Of a stretch of DNA of 5,220 nucleotides, positions 1 through 5,220 are shown piece after piece. How positions within the stretch are numbered: position 1 is the first letter of the stretch; the number at the start of each line of letters is the position of its first letter. The notes below the pieces were generated by a model. The model was not told the DNA's origin. It saw nothing but the letters and a program-made list of their open reading frames with translations, and made no database searches. A program made the translations under genes and the position numbers. This DNA is from an uncultured Lachnospiraceae bacterium (lineage in GTDB: Bacteria; Bacillota; Clostridia; Lachnospirales; Lachnospiraceae): NCBI GenBank assembly GCA_902803635.1, contig CADCQU010000337.1, forward strand, positions 1 through 5,220. The letters run 5' to 3'.

Positions 1-1
1 G

Positions 2-94
2 CTTGCTTATCTGAAGCTGGAGGACTTTTCCGCGATGACGGCGGGCCTTCCCCTCTGCACCGCCTGCTTCAGCGGAAACTACCCGGTGGGGTGA
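2..94 (+). CDS. purF: Amidophosphoribosyltransferase (PurF), C-terminal end only
   Basis: The frame from base 2 gives 30 residues before TGA at 92-94, ending in LCTACFSGNYPVG. In Bacillus-type PurF the C-terminus carries a Cys-x-x-Cys pair, followed by an aromatic residue and a G-x-Y-P stretch, and those cysteines help bind a [4Fe-4S] cluster. The CTAC and GNYP seen here fit that pattern. PurF makes 5-phosphoribosylamine from PRPP and glutamine, the first committed step of purine synthesis in the cytosol. Only the tail is present, so the glutaminase and phosphoribosyltransferase domains cannot be checked. The call rests on a short but distinctive motif. No obvious hairpin terminator follows, and the next gene seems to have its own promoter, so it is probably not in a purine operon. 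Confidence 0.8.
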   Translation, partial: LAYLKLEDFSAMTAGLPLCTACFSGNYPVG

Positions 95-153
95 GGTTTT
101 TTGTAACAAATGACTGCCGCCGTGACATTTTTTCTCCATAAGCTTTGTTCATG

Positions 154-162
154 TGGTATAAT
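154..162 (+). promoter_or_regulatory. Extended -10 promoter for the esterase genes
   Basis: TGGTATAAT matches the extended -10 consensus (TG-n-TATAAT) exactly. No good -35 box lies 16-18 bases upstream (the region reads near CTCCAT), which is common for extended -10 promoters. Transcription would start near 168-170 and give a leader of about 160 bases that includes the hairpin repeat at 224-280. The site is an inference from sequence only. Confidence 0.55.
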
Positions 163-223
163 AAACCAATAGAACCAGATACAATTTTGATGGCAATTTT
201 ACGAAGACTTTCCCTGAGGTGAG

Positions 224-280
224 GCCCCTCTCCGTCACGGCTTCGCCGTGCCACCTCCCCCTGGAGGGGGAGGCAAGGGT
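224..280 (+). repeat. GC-rich double-hairpin dispersed repeat in the leader
   Basis: Two perfect hairpins lie side by side. The first has CACGGC (236-241) pairing with GCCGTG (245-250) around a TTC loop. The second has CCTCCCCC (254-261) pairing with GGGGGAGG (266-273) around a TGGA loop. The flanks CCCCTCTCC and AAGGG can extend the structure. From memory, very similar units recur between genes in many gut Clostridia, so I call it a dispersed intergenic repeat. It falls between the predicted promoter and the start codon of the carboxylesterase, so it would be transcribed. No T-run follows the second hairpin, so it is not a typical intrinsic terminator. Confidence 0.65.
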
Positions 281-330
281 CGTTGCGGTACGCGGGAATG
301 AACGACGCATAAACAAAGGAGATAGAAAAA

Positions 331-1674
331 ATGGTTCGGACAAAGTATGGATATGTGGAAGGGATTCGGAAGGACGGATGCATCGCCTACCTTGGGATTC
401 CATTTGCCAAGCCTCCGGTGGGGAAGCGGGCCTTCCGGCATCCGGAGGAGCCGGAGCCGTGGGAGGGTGTCTTGCAGGCGGACCACGGGAGCAAGAACCC
501 CATCCAGGAGTCGGGCAACTTCGGGATTGGAAACAACTCGCTGGACTGCCTGTACCTCAATGTATTTGTCCCGGAGGAGGCCATGGCAGAAGCCTTTGCA
601 AATGGAAAAGCCGACCTTCCGGTGATGGTCTGGATCTACGGCGGTGCCTTCTCGCAGGGCGGGGCCGGCGCGAGGGAGGAAGGCACCACAAATCTTGTCT
701 ACAATTTCTACCGCTTCGCCCGGGAGACAAAGGCCGTCGTCGTCTCGTTCAACTACCGCCTGAACTTCTACGGCTTCCTCGGCCTTGGGCTTCTCAATGA
801 AAACTTTCACTTTAACAACGGCCTCTTCGACCAGATCCGGGCGCTGACATTTGTCAAGGAAAACATCGCGGCCTTCGGGGGTGATCCGGCAAATGTCACC
901 CTCTTCGGACAGTCAGCGGGCGGCGGTTCCATCCTGGCGCTGATGAGCATGGACGCCGGGAAGGGACTCTTCCAAAAGGCTATTTTGCAGTCGCCCGGCG
1001 TTGACCATTTCTTTACGCCCGAGGAGGCCCGCGAGCAGACCGTCAAATATCTCCGCAAGCTCGGTGTCCGGCATTTGTCGGAACTCTTCACCATCCCGGT
1101 GGAGAAGGTGCAGGCGGCAAATAGAGGCTTCACCTTTTCGAGGATTCTGAAGGGCGAGTTCCGCTGCGCGTTCTCCCCGGTCATCGACGGGGTGACCCTT
1201 CGGGAGGTCCCGAAGGTGGCCGCGCTCCGGCAGACCATGCCGCTTCTCATCGGAAATACGGACCGGGAGGGCGATTGCTTCGTGAACCTGGTGAAGCCGC
1301 CAATCCTTCCGGTCATGTCCGGGCTTCTCCATCTAAAGCCGCAAAAGAAGGGCGGCAGCTACAAGGAGAGGGTCAGCGACGCGATCAGCAACAGGGGCTT
1401 CATCCAGCCGGAGATGGACATTCTGGCGGGCTACGCGGGGCCGACCTGGCGTTACGAATTCTGCCACACAGTTCCGGGCAGCAGCTACGGGACCGGACAC
1501 GCGGCGGAGATTCCCTTCGAGCTGGGTGCCGCAAGGACGCTCGACGGGACAGCGATTCCGGAGGACGATCCCGTCGGCGCGGACATGCGTAGGCGGTGGG
1601 GGCATTTTGCCCATAACGGAAGCCCCGACTGGCCGAGCTATGCAGAAGAAAGATATACGTATGTATTTCAGTAA
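331..1674 (+). CDS. Type-B carboxylesterase (alpha/beta hydrolase)
   Basis: This 447-residue protein belongs to the carboxylesterase/cholinesterase-like family, which hydrolyses carboxylic esters. The order of motifs is canonical: GIPFAKPPVG (22-31), the DCLYLNV segment (72-78), the oxyanion-hole strand VMVWIYGGAF (98-107), and the nucleophile elbow FGQSAGG with Ser195. Glu313 in NTDREGDCF is the likely acid residue, and His390 in GTGHAAEIPF the likely general base. The oxyanion motif is YGGA where most relatives have HGGG. The protein is somewhat shorter than typical type-B members, which run to about 490-550 residues. There is no signal peptide or membrane segment, so it should be cytoplasmic. 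AAAGGAG (315-321) sits 9 bases before the ATG and fixes the start. It is probably co-transcribed with the esterase fusion gene 55 bases downstream. The natural substrate cannot be read from the sequence; para-nitrobenzyl-esterase-like activity is only a family-level guess. Confidence 0.9.
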   Translation: MVRTKYGYVEGIRKDGCIAYLGIPFAKPPVGKRAFRHPEEPEPWEGVLQADHGSKNPIQESGNFGIGNNSLDCLYLNVFVPEEAMAEAFANGKADLPVMVWIYGGAFSQGGAGAREEGTTNLVYNFYRFARETKAVVVSFNYRLNFYGFLGLGLLNENFHFNNGLFDQIRALTFVKENIAAFGGDPANVTLFGQSAGGGSILALMSMDAGKGLFQKAILQSPGVDHFFTPEEAREQTVKYLRKLGVRHLSELFTIPVEKVQAANRGFTFSRILKGEFRCAFSPVIDGVTLREVPKVAALRQTMPLLIGNTDREGDCFVNLVKPPILPVMSGLLHLKPQKKGGSYKERVSDAISNRGFIQPEMDILAGYAGPTWRYEFCHTVPGSSYGTGHAAEIPFELGAARTLDGTAIPEDDPVGADMRRRWGHFAHNGSPDWPSYAEERYTYVFQ

Positions 1675-1718
1675 AGGAAGGTTTTCGGCTGGTTTCGCGT
1701 AGAGAAGGCGGAACGGAT

Positions 1719-1724
1719 AGGAGG
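1719..1724 (+). promoter_or_regulatory. Ribosome binding site that sets the start of the esterase fusion gene
   Basis: A perfect AGGAGG ends 5 bases before the ATG at 1730. The next in-frame ATG (1742, residue 5) would lie 17 bases away, which is too far, so 1730 is preferred. An out-of-frame ATG at 1725 is too close to be used. Confidence 0.75.
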
Positions 1725-1729
1725 ATGAG

Positions 1730-2956
1730 ATGGTTAAAAAAATGGATACGTTTTACCCGGCGGCGGGGACGATGCGTAAGCTGCACATTTATCTGCCGGA
1801 GGATTATGAGACCTCGGGGAAGTCGTACCCGGTGATGTATTTTTTCGACGGGCACAACCTCTTTTTTGACAAGGACGCAACGTTCGGGAAGAGCTGGGGG
1901 CTGAAGGACTATCTGGACGGCCTTCGGGCGGATCTCATCGTGGTCGGCGCGGAGTGCGCCCACGATACCGTCGAAAGCGTCCCGACCGCCCACGGGGAGA
2001 TCCGCGGCCTGGACCGCCGGATGTACGAGTACCTTCCCGTGCTCTTCGACCCTGCAAAGTCGAACGTCTTTTTAGGCATCGGCGATGACGAGGAGGGGGA
2101 CGAGGAAGAGGCGATCGAGGGCTTCTGCGGGATCGGGGACGAGACGATGCGGTGGCTCGTGGAGGACGTGAAGCCCCTCATCGACCGCACATTCCGGACG
2201 CTCCCGGACAGGGAGCACACGGGCATCGGCGGCTCCAGCATGGGCGGCCTCATGTCGGTCTATGCCATTTTCCAGTACAATTCTGTCTATTCCCGCGCCC
2301 TCTGCTTCTCCCCGGCGACTCCCTTCTGCATGGACGCCCTTAGGGAGGTCATGGCAAATGCCTCGTTCGACCCGAAGACGCGCGTTTTCCTGACCTGGGG
2401 GACCCTGGAGGCGGTCGGCTGCGAGGATCCGACGAAGGAGGATTTCACGTCCCACCTCAGCCGCTCCAGCCGGGAGATTGCCGAACGTGTTCTGGCAAAT
2501 GGCGGCGCGGCGGGAGTCTACTGCCAGATTGGCGGCGAGCACCGCGAGAAGGACTGGGAGGTGCAGCTGCCATTTGCCATGCCCTTCCTCTGGCCGGAGG
2601 TGATCCCGAGCAGCCTGCATTTTTCGGAGGAGAAGGATAAGATTGTGTACGGGGACACGAACGGAGAGGTCCTTGCATTTGTCGAATTCCCGTATTTTGC
2701 AGAGGGAAAGGTGGAGGTGACGCACACCATCGTGGACAAGGTCCTCCAGGGACGCGGAATCGCGGGCATCCTCATGAAAAAGATGGCGGAGAGGCTCCGC
2801 CGGGACGGGGCCAAGGCCGAGCTGACCTGCTCCTACGCCGTCCGCTGGTTCGCAAAACATCCGGAATATGAAGACGTGCTTCTTACGACGGGGGAGGAGA
2901 GCAAGGACGCGGTCCCGGAGGCTTGCTCGCTCCCGAAGCATAAGCCGCTCAATTAA
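1730..2956 (+). CDS. Fusion of esterase-D-like hydrolase with YjdJ/NATD1-like N-acetyltransferase
   Basis: The 408-residue protein has two parts. Residues 1 to about 290 resemble the putative esterase (esterase D/Fes-like) family of alpha/beta hydrolases: an early YPVMYFFDGHNLF strand, the nucleophile elbow GIGGSSMGG with Ser170, WGTLE (223-227) where the acid residue is expected, and GGEHREKDWE with His271. Residues about 297-384 look like a compact GNAT domain of the YjdJ/NATD1 type. This part has a VTHTIV strand, the acetyl-CoA loop LQGRGIAG (339-346), Cys367 in LTCSYA, and the family-typical WFAKHPEYEDVL. The hydrolase part would cleave an ester; the GNAT part would move an acetyl group to an unknown amine. 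An acidic, Gly-rich insert (115-137, DDEEGDEEE flanked by two GIGD copies) interrupts the hydrolase before the nucleophile. No signal peptide is seen, so it should be cytoplasmic. It lies 55 bases after the carboxylesterase and is probably in the same operon. The last 24 or so residues look like a disordered tail. I am confident in both domains, less so in any substrate. Confidence 0.87.
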   Translation: MVKKMDTFYPAAGTMRKLHIYLPEDYETSGKSYPVMYFFDGHNLFFDKDATFGKSWGLKDYLDGLRADLIVVGAECAHDTVESVPTAHGEIRGLDRRMYEYLPVLFDPAKSNVFLGIGDDEEGDEEEAIEGFCGIGDETMRWLVEDVKPLIDRTFRTLPDREHTGIGGSSMGGLMSVYAIFQYNSVYSRALCFSPATPFCMDALREVMANASFDPKTRVFLTWGTLEAVGCEDPTKEDFTSHLSRSSREIAERVLANGGAAGVYCQIGGEHREKDWEVQLPFAMPFLWPEVIPSSLHFSEEKDKIVYGDTNGEVLAFVEFPYFAEGKVEVTHTIVDKVLQGRGIAGILMKKMAERLRRDGAKAELTCSYAVRWFAKHPEYEDVLLTTGEESKDAVPEACSLPKHKPLN

Positions 2957-3268
2957 AACAGCAAGGAGACTATCCATGAGCATCCCGATGGATTTTTTCA
3001 GCCAGAGGCGACCAGCGCCCTCGACGCGACCACGGAATACGAGGTGCTGCAGACGGTTGCCGCACGCGGAATTGTCTGCGTCGTGATCGCACACCGCCTT
3101 TCCACCATACGGGACTGCGACGAGATTATCGTCCTCGACCAGGGAAAGGTCGTGGAGCGCGGAACCCATGAGCAGCTCCTGGCCCTGATGAGGTGCAATG
3201 TCATTGATTTGAGAAGTGTCATCCTGAGCGAAGCGAAGGATCCCGTAAGTTTTTTTTCGCAAAGTTGA
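2957..3268 (+). pseudogene. Remnant of an ABC exporter with internal deletion (possibly NHLP/bacteriocin-type)
   Basis: Two pieces of an ABC exporter are joined here in different frames. Around 2958-3008, one frame reads [16 protein letters not shown], like the membrane-domain segment (LPM-FF-QR) of peptide-exporting ABC transporters. From 3005 a second frame reads [16 protein letters not shown], then [20 protein letters not shown] and [15 protein letters not shown], ending near 3190. This is the end of a nucleotide-binding domain: Walker B tail, D-loop and H-loop His (3092-3094). Walker A, the signature motif and most of the membrane domain are missing. The second frame then runs through the repeat at 3218 and stops at 3266-3268. 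It is also in frame with the TAA ending the gene upstream. A good AAGGAG lies before ATG 2976, but the product would leave the family after about 11 residues. The exporter call is firm; the NHLP (bacteriocin) subtype is my recollection of the [13 protein letters not shown] tail and is uncertain. Confidence 0.75.
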
Positions 3269-3354
3269 CGGGATTCTTCGTCGCTTTTCCTCATTTCTCA
3301 TTGCCGAAGGTGATTAGATTCTGGGATGTCCGAAGGACGCGCTCCTCAGAATGA
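3218..3354. repeat. GTCATCCTGAG-type inverted-repeat element
   Basis: The left arm starts GTCATCCTGAGCGAAGCGAA and continues GGATCCCGT (to 3246). An inner copy in reverse, ACGGGATTCTTCGTCGC (3268-3284), pairs with it apart from one substitution and a two-base gap. The right end, CGCTCCTCAGAATGA (3340-3354), matches the reverse complement of the start of the left arm. Short elements with GTCATTCTGAGCGAAGCGAAG ends are, from memory, widespread in unrelated bacterial genomes, and their spurious translations contain ILSEAKDP, which appears here at the end of the exporter remnant. No transposase is encoded, so it is a non-autonomous or REP/MITE-like repeat. Its right end touches the terminator hairpin. 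The middle (about 3288-3339) looks diverged. Confidence 0.7.
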
Positions 3355-3392
3355 AAAAACGCGCAGTCCACATTGTGGGCCGCGCGTTTTTT
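3354..3392. terminator. Strong bidirectional intrinsic terminator between convergent units
   Basis: AAAAAACGCGC (3354-3364) pairs with GCGCGTTTTTT (3382-3392), and the inner bases GTCCAC and GTGGGC extend the stem around an ATT loop. One strand has an eight-T run (3387-3394), and the other has a six-T run from the A-run at 3354-3359. It follows the stop codon of the minus-strand phosphatase directly and can also end transcripts arriving from the esterase genes. Confidence 0.88.
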
Positions 3393-5033
3393 TTATATTC
3401 CATTGTACTCCAGGCAGAGCATGGTCAGGTCGTCGAATTGCTCCGCGTCCTTGACAAAGCGGTTAACCGCCTCGTTGACATTTTCCAGAATCTTCTGCGG
3501 TGGGATGTCCGGCTCCTCGTTCAGCGCTTCGATCATTCGCTGCGTGCCGAACTGCTCCTCGCTGGCATTTGTCGCCTCCGGCAGGCCGTCCGTATAGACG
3601 AACAACTTGCTGCCGGGCTGCAGGTTGAGCTCGTATTCCTTATACCGCATTCCGGACATGCCGCCGATGACAAAGCCATGCTTGTCACGGTACAGGACAA
3701 AGCTGCCGTCTGCTTCCGTGATGGCGGGATATTCATGGCCCGCGTTGACGGCCGTCAGCTTGCCGGTGGAGATTTCCAGTATGCCAAGCCAGACCGTCAG
3801 GAACATCTCCTCGTGATTTGTCTCGGTGATCTCTTCATTTGCCGCCATAATGATTTCCGCAGGACTTTTTCCCATCTTTGCAAAGTTGGAAATGGTAATC
3901 TTCGACGACATCATAAAGAGGGCGGCCGGGATGCCCTTGCCGGACACGTCGGCAATCACGAGACACAGGTGGTCCTCGTCAATCAGGAAGTAATCATAGA
4001 AGTCGCCGCCAATCTCCCTGGCGGGCTTCATGCTGGCATACAGGTCAAATTCCGTACGTTCGGGGAATGCGGGGAAGATGCTGGGCAGCTTGTCCGCCTG
4101 GATTTTGGAGGCAAGGGTAAGCTCCGTAACGATTCGTTCCTTTTCGGCCGTAATCGTCGTCAGATCGTTCACGTACTGGATGATGTTCTCTTCCATCTGG
4201 TCGATAGAGGTGGCAAGTACGCCGATCTCGTCCTTGTTCTTGATGGTTTCCGACAGCCGCTGCTCGCCGAGCGTCCCATCCTTCGAAAAGCGGCTCGCTT
4301 CCTCCGTAATGGTTCGGATTGGCTTTAAGCAGACCTTTGACAAATAGAAGCTGTGAATCAAAATAATGATGGCTAATAGAAGCAACAGGCCGAGCAGGAC
4401 TTTCCCGACATAGGAATTTCGCACCCAGACCAGGGTTTCCATCTGGCGCTGGACGCAGAGAATGGCCGTCGTCTTGCCGTCACTGTCATACAGAGGAATC
4501 ATCGCGGTGATGTGGGGATCGGTTTCGATATAGCCCTGGTCGCGAATCAAAAGTTCATGATCGGATTCCTTTTCATACAGTCGGCGGTATTTTTCCTTGT
4601 ACTCGTCGTTCGTCGTCTGGCGATAATAGCCAAAGTCATAAGGTTCGTAATCCGCGCCATCGTTCACGGTTGAGAATAGGAAGGTGATGTGGTCATAGTC
4701 GTCGAGGTCGGGCCGGATGACGTAGATAAAGGTCACGCCCTGGGAGTTGCAAAGACTCTGCAACTTGGTCCAGGTGTCCATGTAGAACGGGGTGGTACCG
4801 CCGCTCGCGGCATACTCGTCCATCTTGTCGTTGTCAATAAGAGTATCCGCGGTTGCGGCCGTATGGAAGGCTCCGTCGGAATACAGGTCGAGCAGGGCGC
4901 TTGTGAAGCCGTTGTAGCCGATAATGCTGATGAAGACCGCAAAAAGAATCAGCATCAGGCTGATGCCGAACAGGCTTTTGAAAACAATGCCGCGTCCGCG
5001 CTTCTTGTGGGGGGAGGTGCGAGATTTTTTCAT
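3393..5033 (-). CDS. Membrane sensor PP2C/SpoIIE (RsbU-type) serine phosphatase with HAMP domain
   Basis: The protein is 546 residues. A basic N-terminus (KKSRTSPHKKRGR) precedes membrane helix 1 (about 17-39). An external region of about 170 residues (40-208) follows, with Cache-like features such as TFIYVIRPD and ITAMIPLYDSDG. Helix 2 is at about 209-231, HAMP at about 229-282, a coiled linker at 283-312 (TLASKIQADKLPSIFP), and the phosphatase at about 326-543. Metal-binding aspartates are seen in GGDFYD (Asp344), ADVSGKG (Asp362), YTDGLPE (Asp482) and QFDDLTML (Asp534/Asp535), so it looks active. Enzymes of this class remove phosphate from Ser/Thr of STAS-type anti-anti-sigma factors in partner-switching control of sigma factors or of output proteins. 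No such partner or anti-sigma kinase lies in the window, so the target is unknown. AGAAGGAA (5041-5048) sits 7 bases before the ATG and supports the start. The gene is transcribed alone, towards the esterase pair. Confidence 0.92.
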   Translation of the reverse strand: MKKSRTSPHKKRGRGIVFKSLFGISLMLILFAVFISIIGYNGFTSALLDLYSDGAFHTAATADTLIDNDKMDEYAASGGTTPFYMDTWTKLQSLCNSQGVTFIYVIRPDLDDYDHITFLFSTVNDGADYEPYDFGYYRQTTNDEYKEKYRRLYEKESDHELLIRDQGYIETDPHITAMIPLYDSDGKTTAILCVQRQMETLVWVRNSYVGKVLLGLLLLLAIIILIHSFYLSKVCLKPIRTITEEASRFSKDGTLGEQRLSETIKNKDEIGVLATSIDQMEENIIQYVNDLTTITAEKERIVTELTLASKIQADKLPSIFPAFPERTEFDLYASMKPAREIGGDFYDYFLIDEDHLCLVIADVSGKGIPAALFMMSSKITISNFAKMGKSPAEIIMAANEEITETNHEEMFLTVWLGILEISTGKLTAVNAGHEYPAITEADGSFVLYRDKHGFVIGGMSGMRYKEYELNLQPGSKLFVYTDGLPEATNASEEQFGTQRMIEALNEEPDIPPQKILENVNEAVNRFVKDAEQFDDLTMLCLEYNGI

Positions 5034-5220
5034 GGGGGCGTTCCTTCTAATACAATATTCTAGGGATCGTTACCGGGGATGTTTTGAAGAGGAACTTGCT
5101 AGGTTATAAAAAACATTAAAAAGTAAAAAAGATGTATAGTCTTTTGTTAAAAATATTGTTTTTCTTCACTGTTCGAAAAGATATGCACCTTATCTACTAC
5201 AGATGGACGTAACCCACGCC
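5034..5220. other. AT-rich upstream region of the phosphatase gene, no gene seen
   Basis: These 187 bases hold the phosphatase ribosome binding site and probably its promoter. Bases 5100-5175 are much richer in A and T than the coding regions. Possible -10-like hexamers on the minus strand (TATAAC, TAGAAT, TATACA) lack a well-spaced -35, so no promoter is called. I see no tRNA, riboswitch or reading frame with a usable start. Confidence 0.5.

Larger units (their letters stand above)
401..3843. repeat. Ten scattered copies of the octamer CATTTGYC (GRCAAATG)
   Basis: Copies on the plus strand as CATTTGYC start at 401, 848, 1072, 2571, 2676, 3566 and 3836. Copies as GRCAAATG start at 888, 2353 and 2494. 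All lie inside genes, eight in the two plus-strand esterase genes and two in the minus-strand phosphatase gene. Most fall in two codon phases, as xCA-TTT-GYC (Phe) or RCA-AAT-G (Asn), although both genes otherwise mostly use TTC for Phe. The copy at 1072 is in another phase. This may be a selected DNA word or a codon-pair habit. Confidence 0.45.

Noticed and set aside
95..135. Possible terminator after purF (T-runs at 97-102 and 128-133)
   Set aside because: I could not find a convincing GC-rich stem before either T-run; ACTGCCGCCGTG does not pair with itself well.
236..273. Hairpins at 236-273 as a riboswitch or CRISPR repeat
   Set aside because: There is only one copy, no spacer pattern, and no known aptamer core; the structure fits a common dispersed intergenic repeat.
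219..810. Long open frames on both strands (219-800 plus, 235-810 minus) across the esterase start
   Set aside because: They overlap the well-supported carboxylesterase, have no family motifs, lack good ribosome binding sites, and one starts inside the hairpin repeat. They are side effects of high GC content.
2976..3086. Possible small gene starting at ATG 2976 with AAGGAG upstream
   Set aside because: The first residues match an ABC exporter internal segment rather than a protein start, and the frame becomes Arg-rich shadow sequence after the deletion junction.
2072..3301. 409-codon open frame on the minus strand opposite the esterase fusion gene
   Set aside because: It has no recognisable domain, it begins in the inverted-repeat element, and it mirrors a plus-strand gene with clear catalytic motifs.
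3351..4328. 325-codon open frame on the plus strand opposite the phosphatase gene
   Set aside because: It starts at the repeat end, runs through the terminator hairpin, and lies opposite a gene with all conserved phosphatase motifs.
5050..5160. Candidate promoters for the phosphatase gene (TATAAC, TAGAAT and TATACA on the minus strand)
   Set aside because: None has a matching -35 at 16-18 bases, and the AT-rich sequence gives such hexamers by chance.

Overview
This looks like a chromosomal window from a fairly GC-rich member of the Bacillota, most likely a gut- or rumen-type Clostridia-like organism. That is an inference. It rests on strong AGGAGG-type ribosome binding sites, a Bacillus-type PurF tail with an iron-sulfur cysteine pair, an RsbU/SpoIIE-type phosphatase, and two dispersed repeat types that I associate with such genomes. 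I could not run any search.

Layout. Positions 2-94 (+) hold the last 30 codons of a gene that reads as the C-terminus of amidophosphoribosyltransferase (PurF). A 236-base gap follows, with a good extended -10 promoter and a GC-rich double-hairpin repeat in the predicted leader. Next come two plus-strand genes 55 bases apart. The first (331-1674) is a type-B carboxylesterase. The second (1730-2956) is a two-domain protein with an esterase-D-like alpha/beta hydrolase in front and a small YjdJ/NATD1-like GNAT acetyltransferase domain behind. Directly downstream (about 2957-3268) is a decayed ABC exporter in which a piece of the membrane domain is joined, out of frame, to the end of the ATPase domain. 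A GTCATCCTGAG-type inverted-repeat element (3218-3354) follows and abuts a strong bidirectional terminator (3354-3392). Positions 3393-5033 on the minus strand encode a membrane-anchored sensor with HAMP and PP2C/SpoIIE phosphatase domains. The last 187 bases are AT-rich upstream DNA with no supported gene.

Function. The two esterases probably form one transcription unit that acts on ester or acyl substrates in the cytoplasm, since neither has a signal peptide. The phosphatase is a separate convergent unit. It would sense something outside the cell and dephosphorylate an anti-sigma-factor-antagonist-like partner that is not encoded here.

Most worth a second look: the esterase-acetyltransferase fusion, the deletion scar in the ABC exporter remnant (possibly a lost peptide/bacteriocin exporter), and the octamer CATTTGYC, which occurs ten times on both strands and in genes of both orientations, far above a composition-based expectation. 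I found no CRISPR array, tRNA, rRNA or intact mobile element, and no convincing new multi-gene system.
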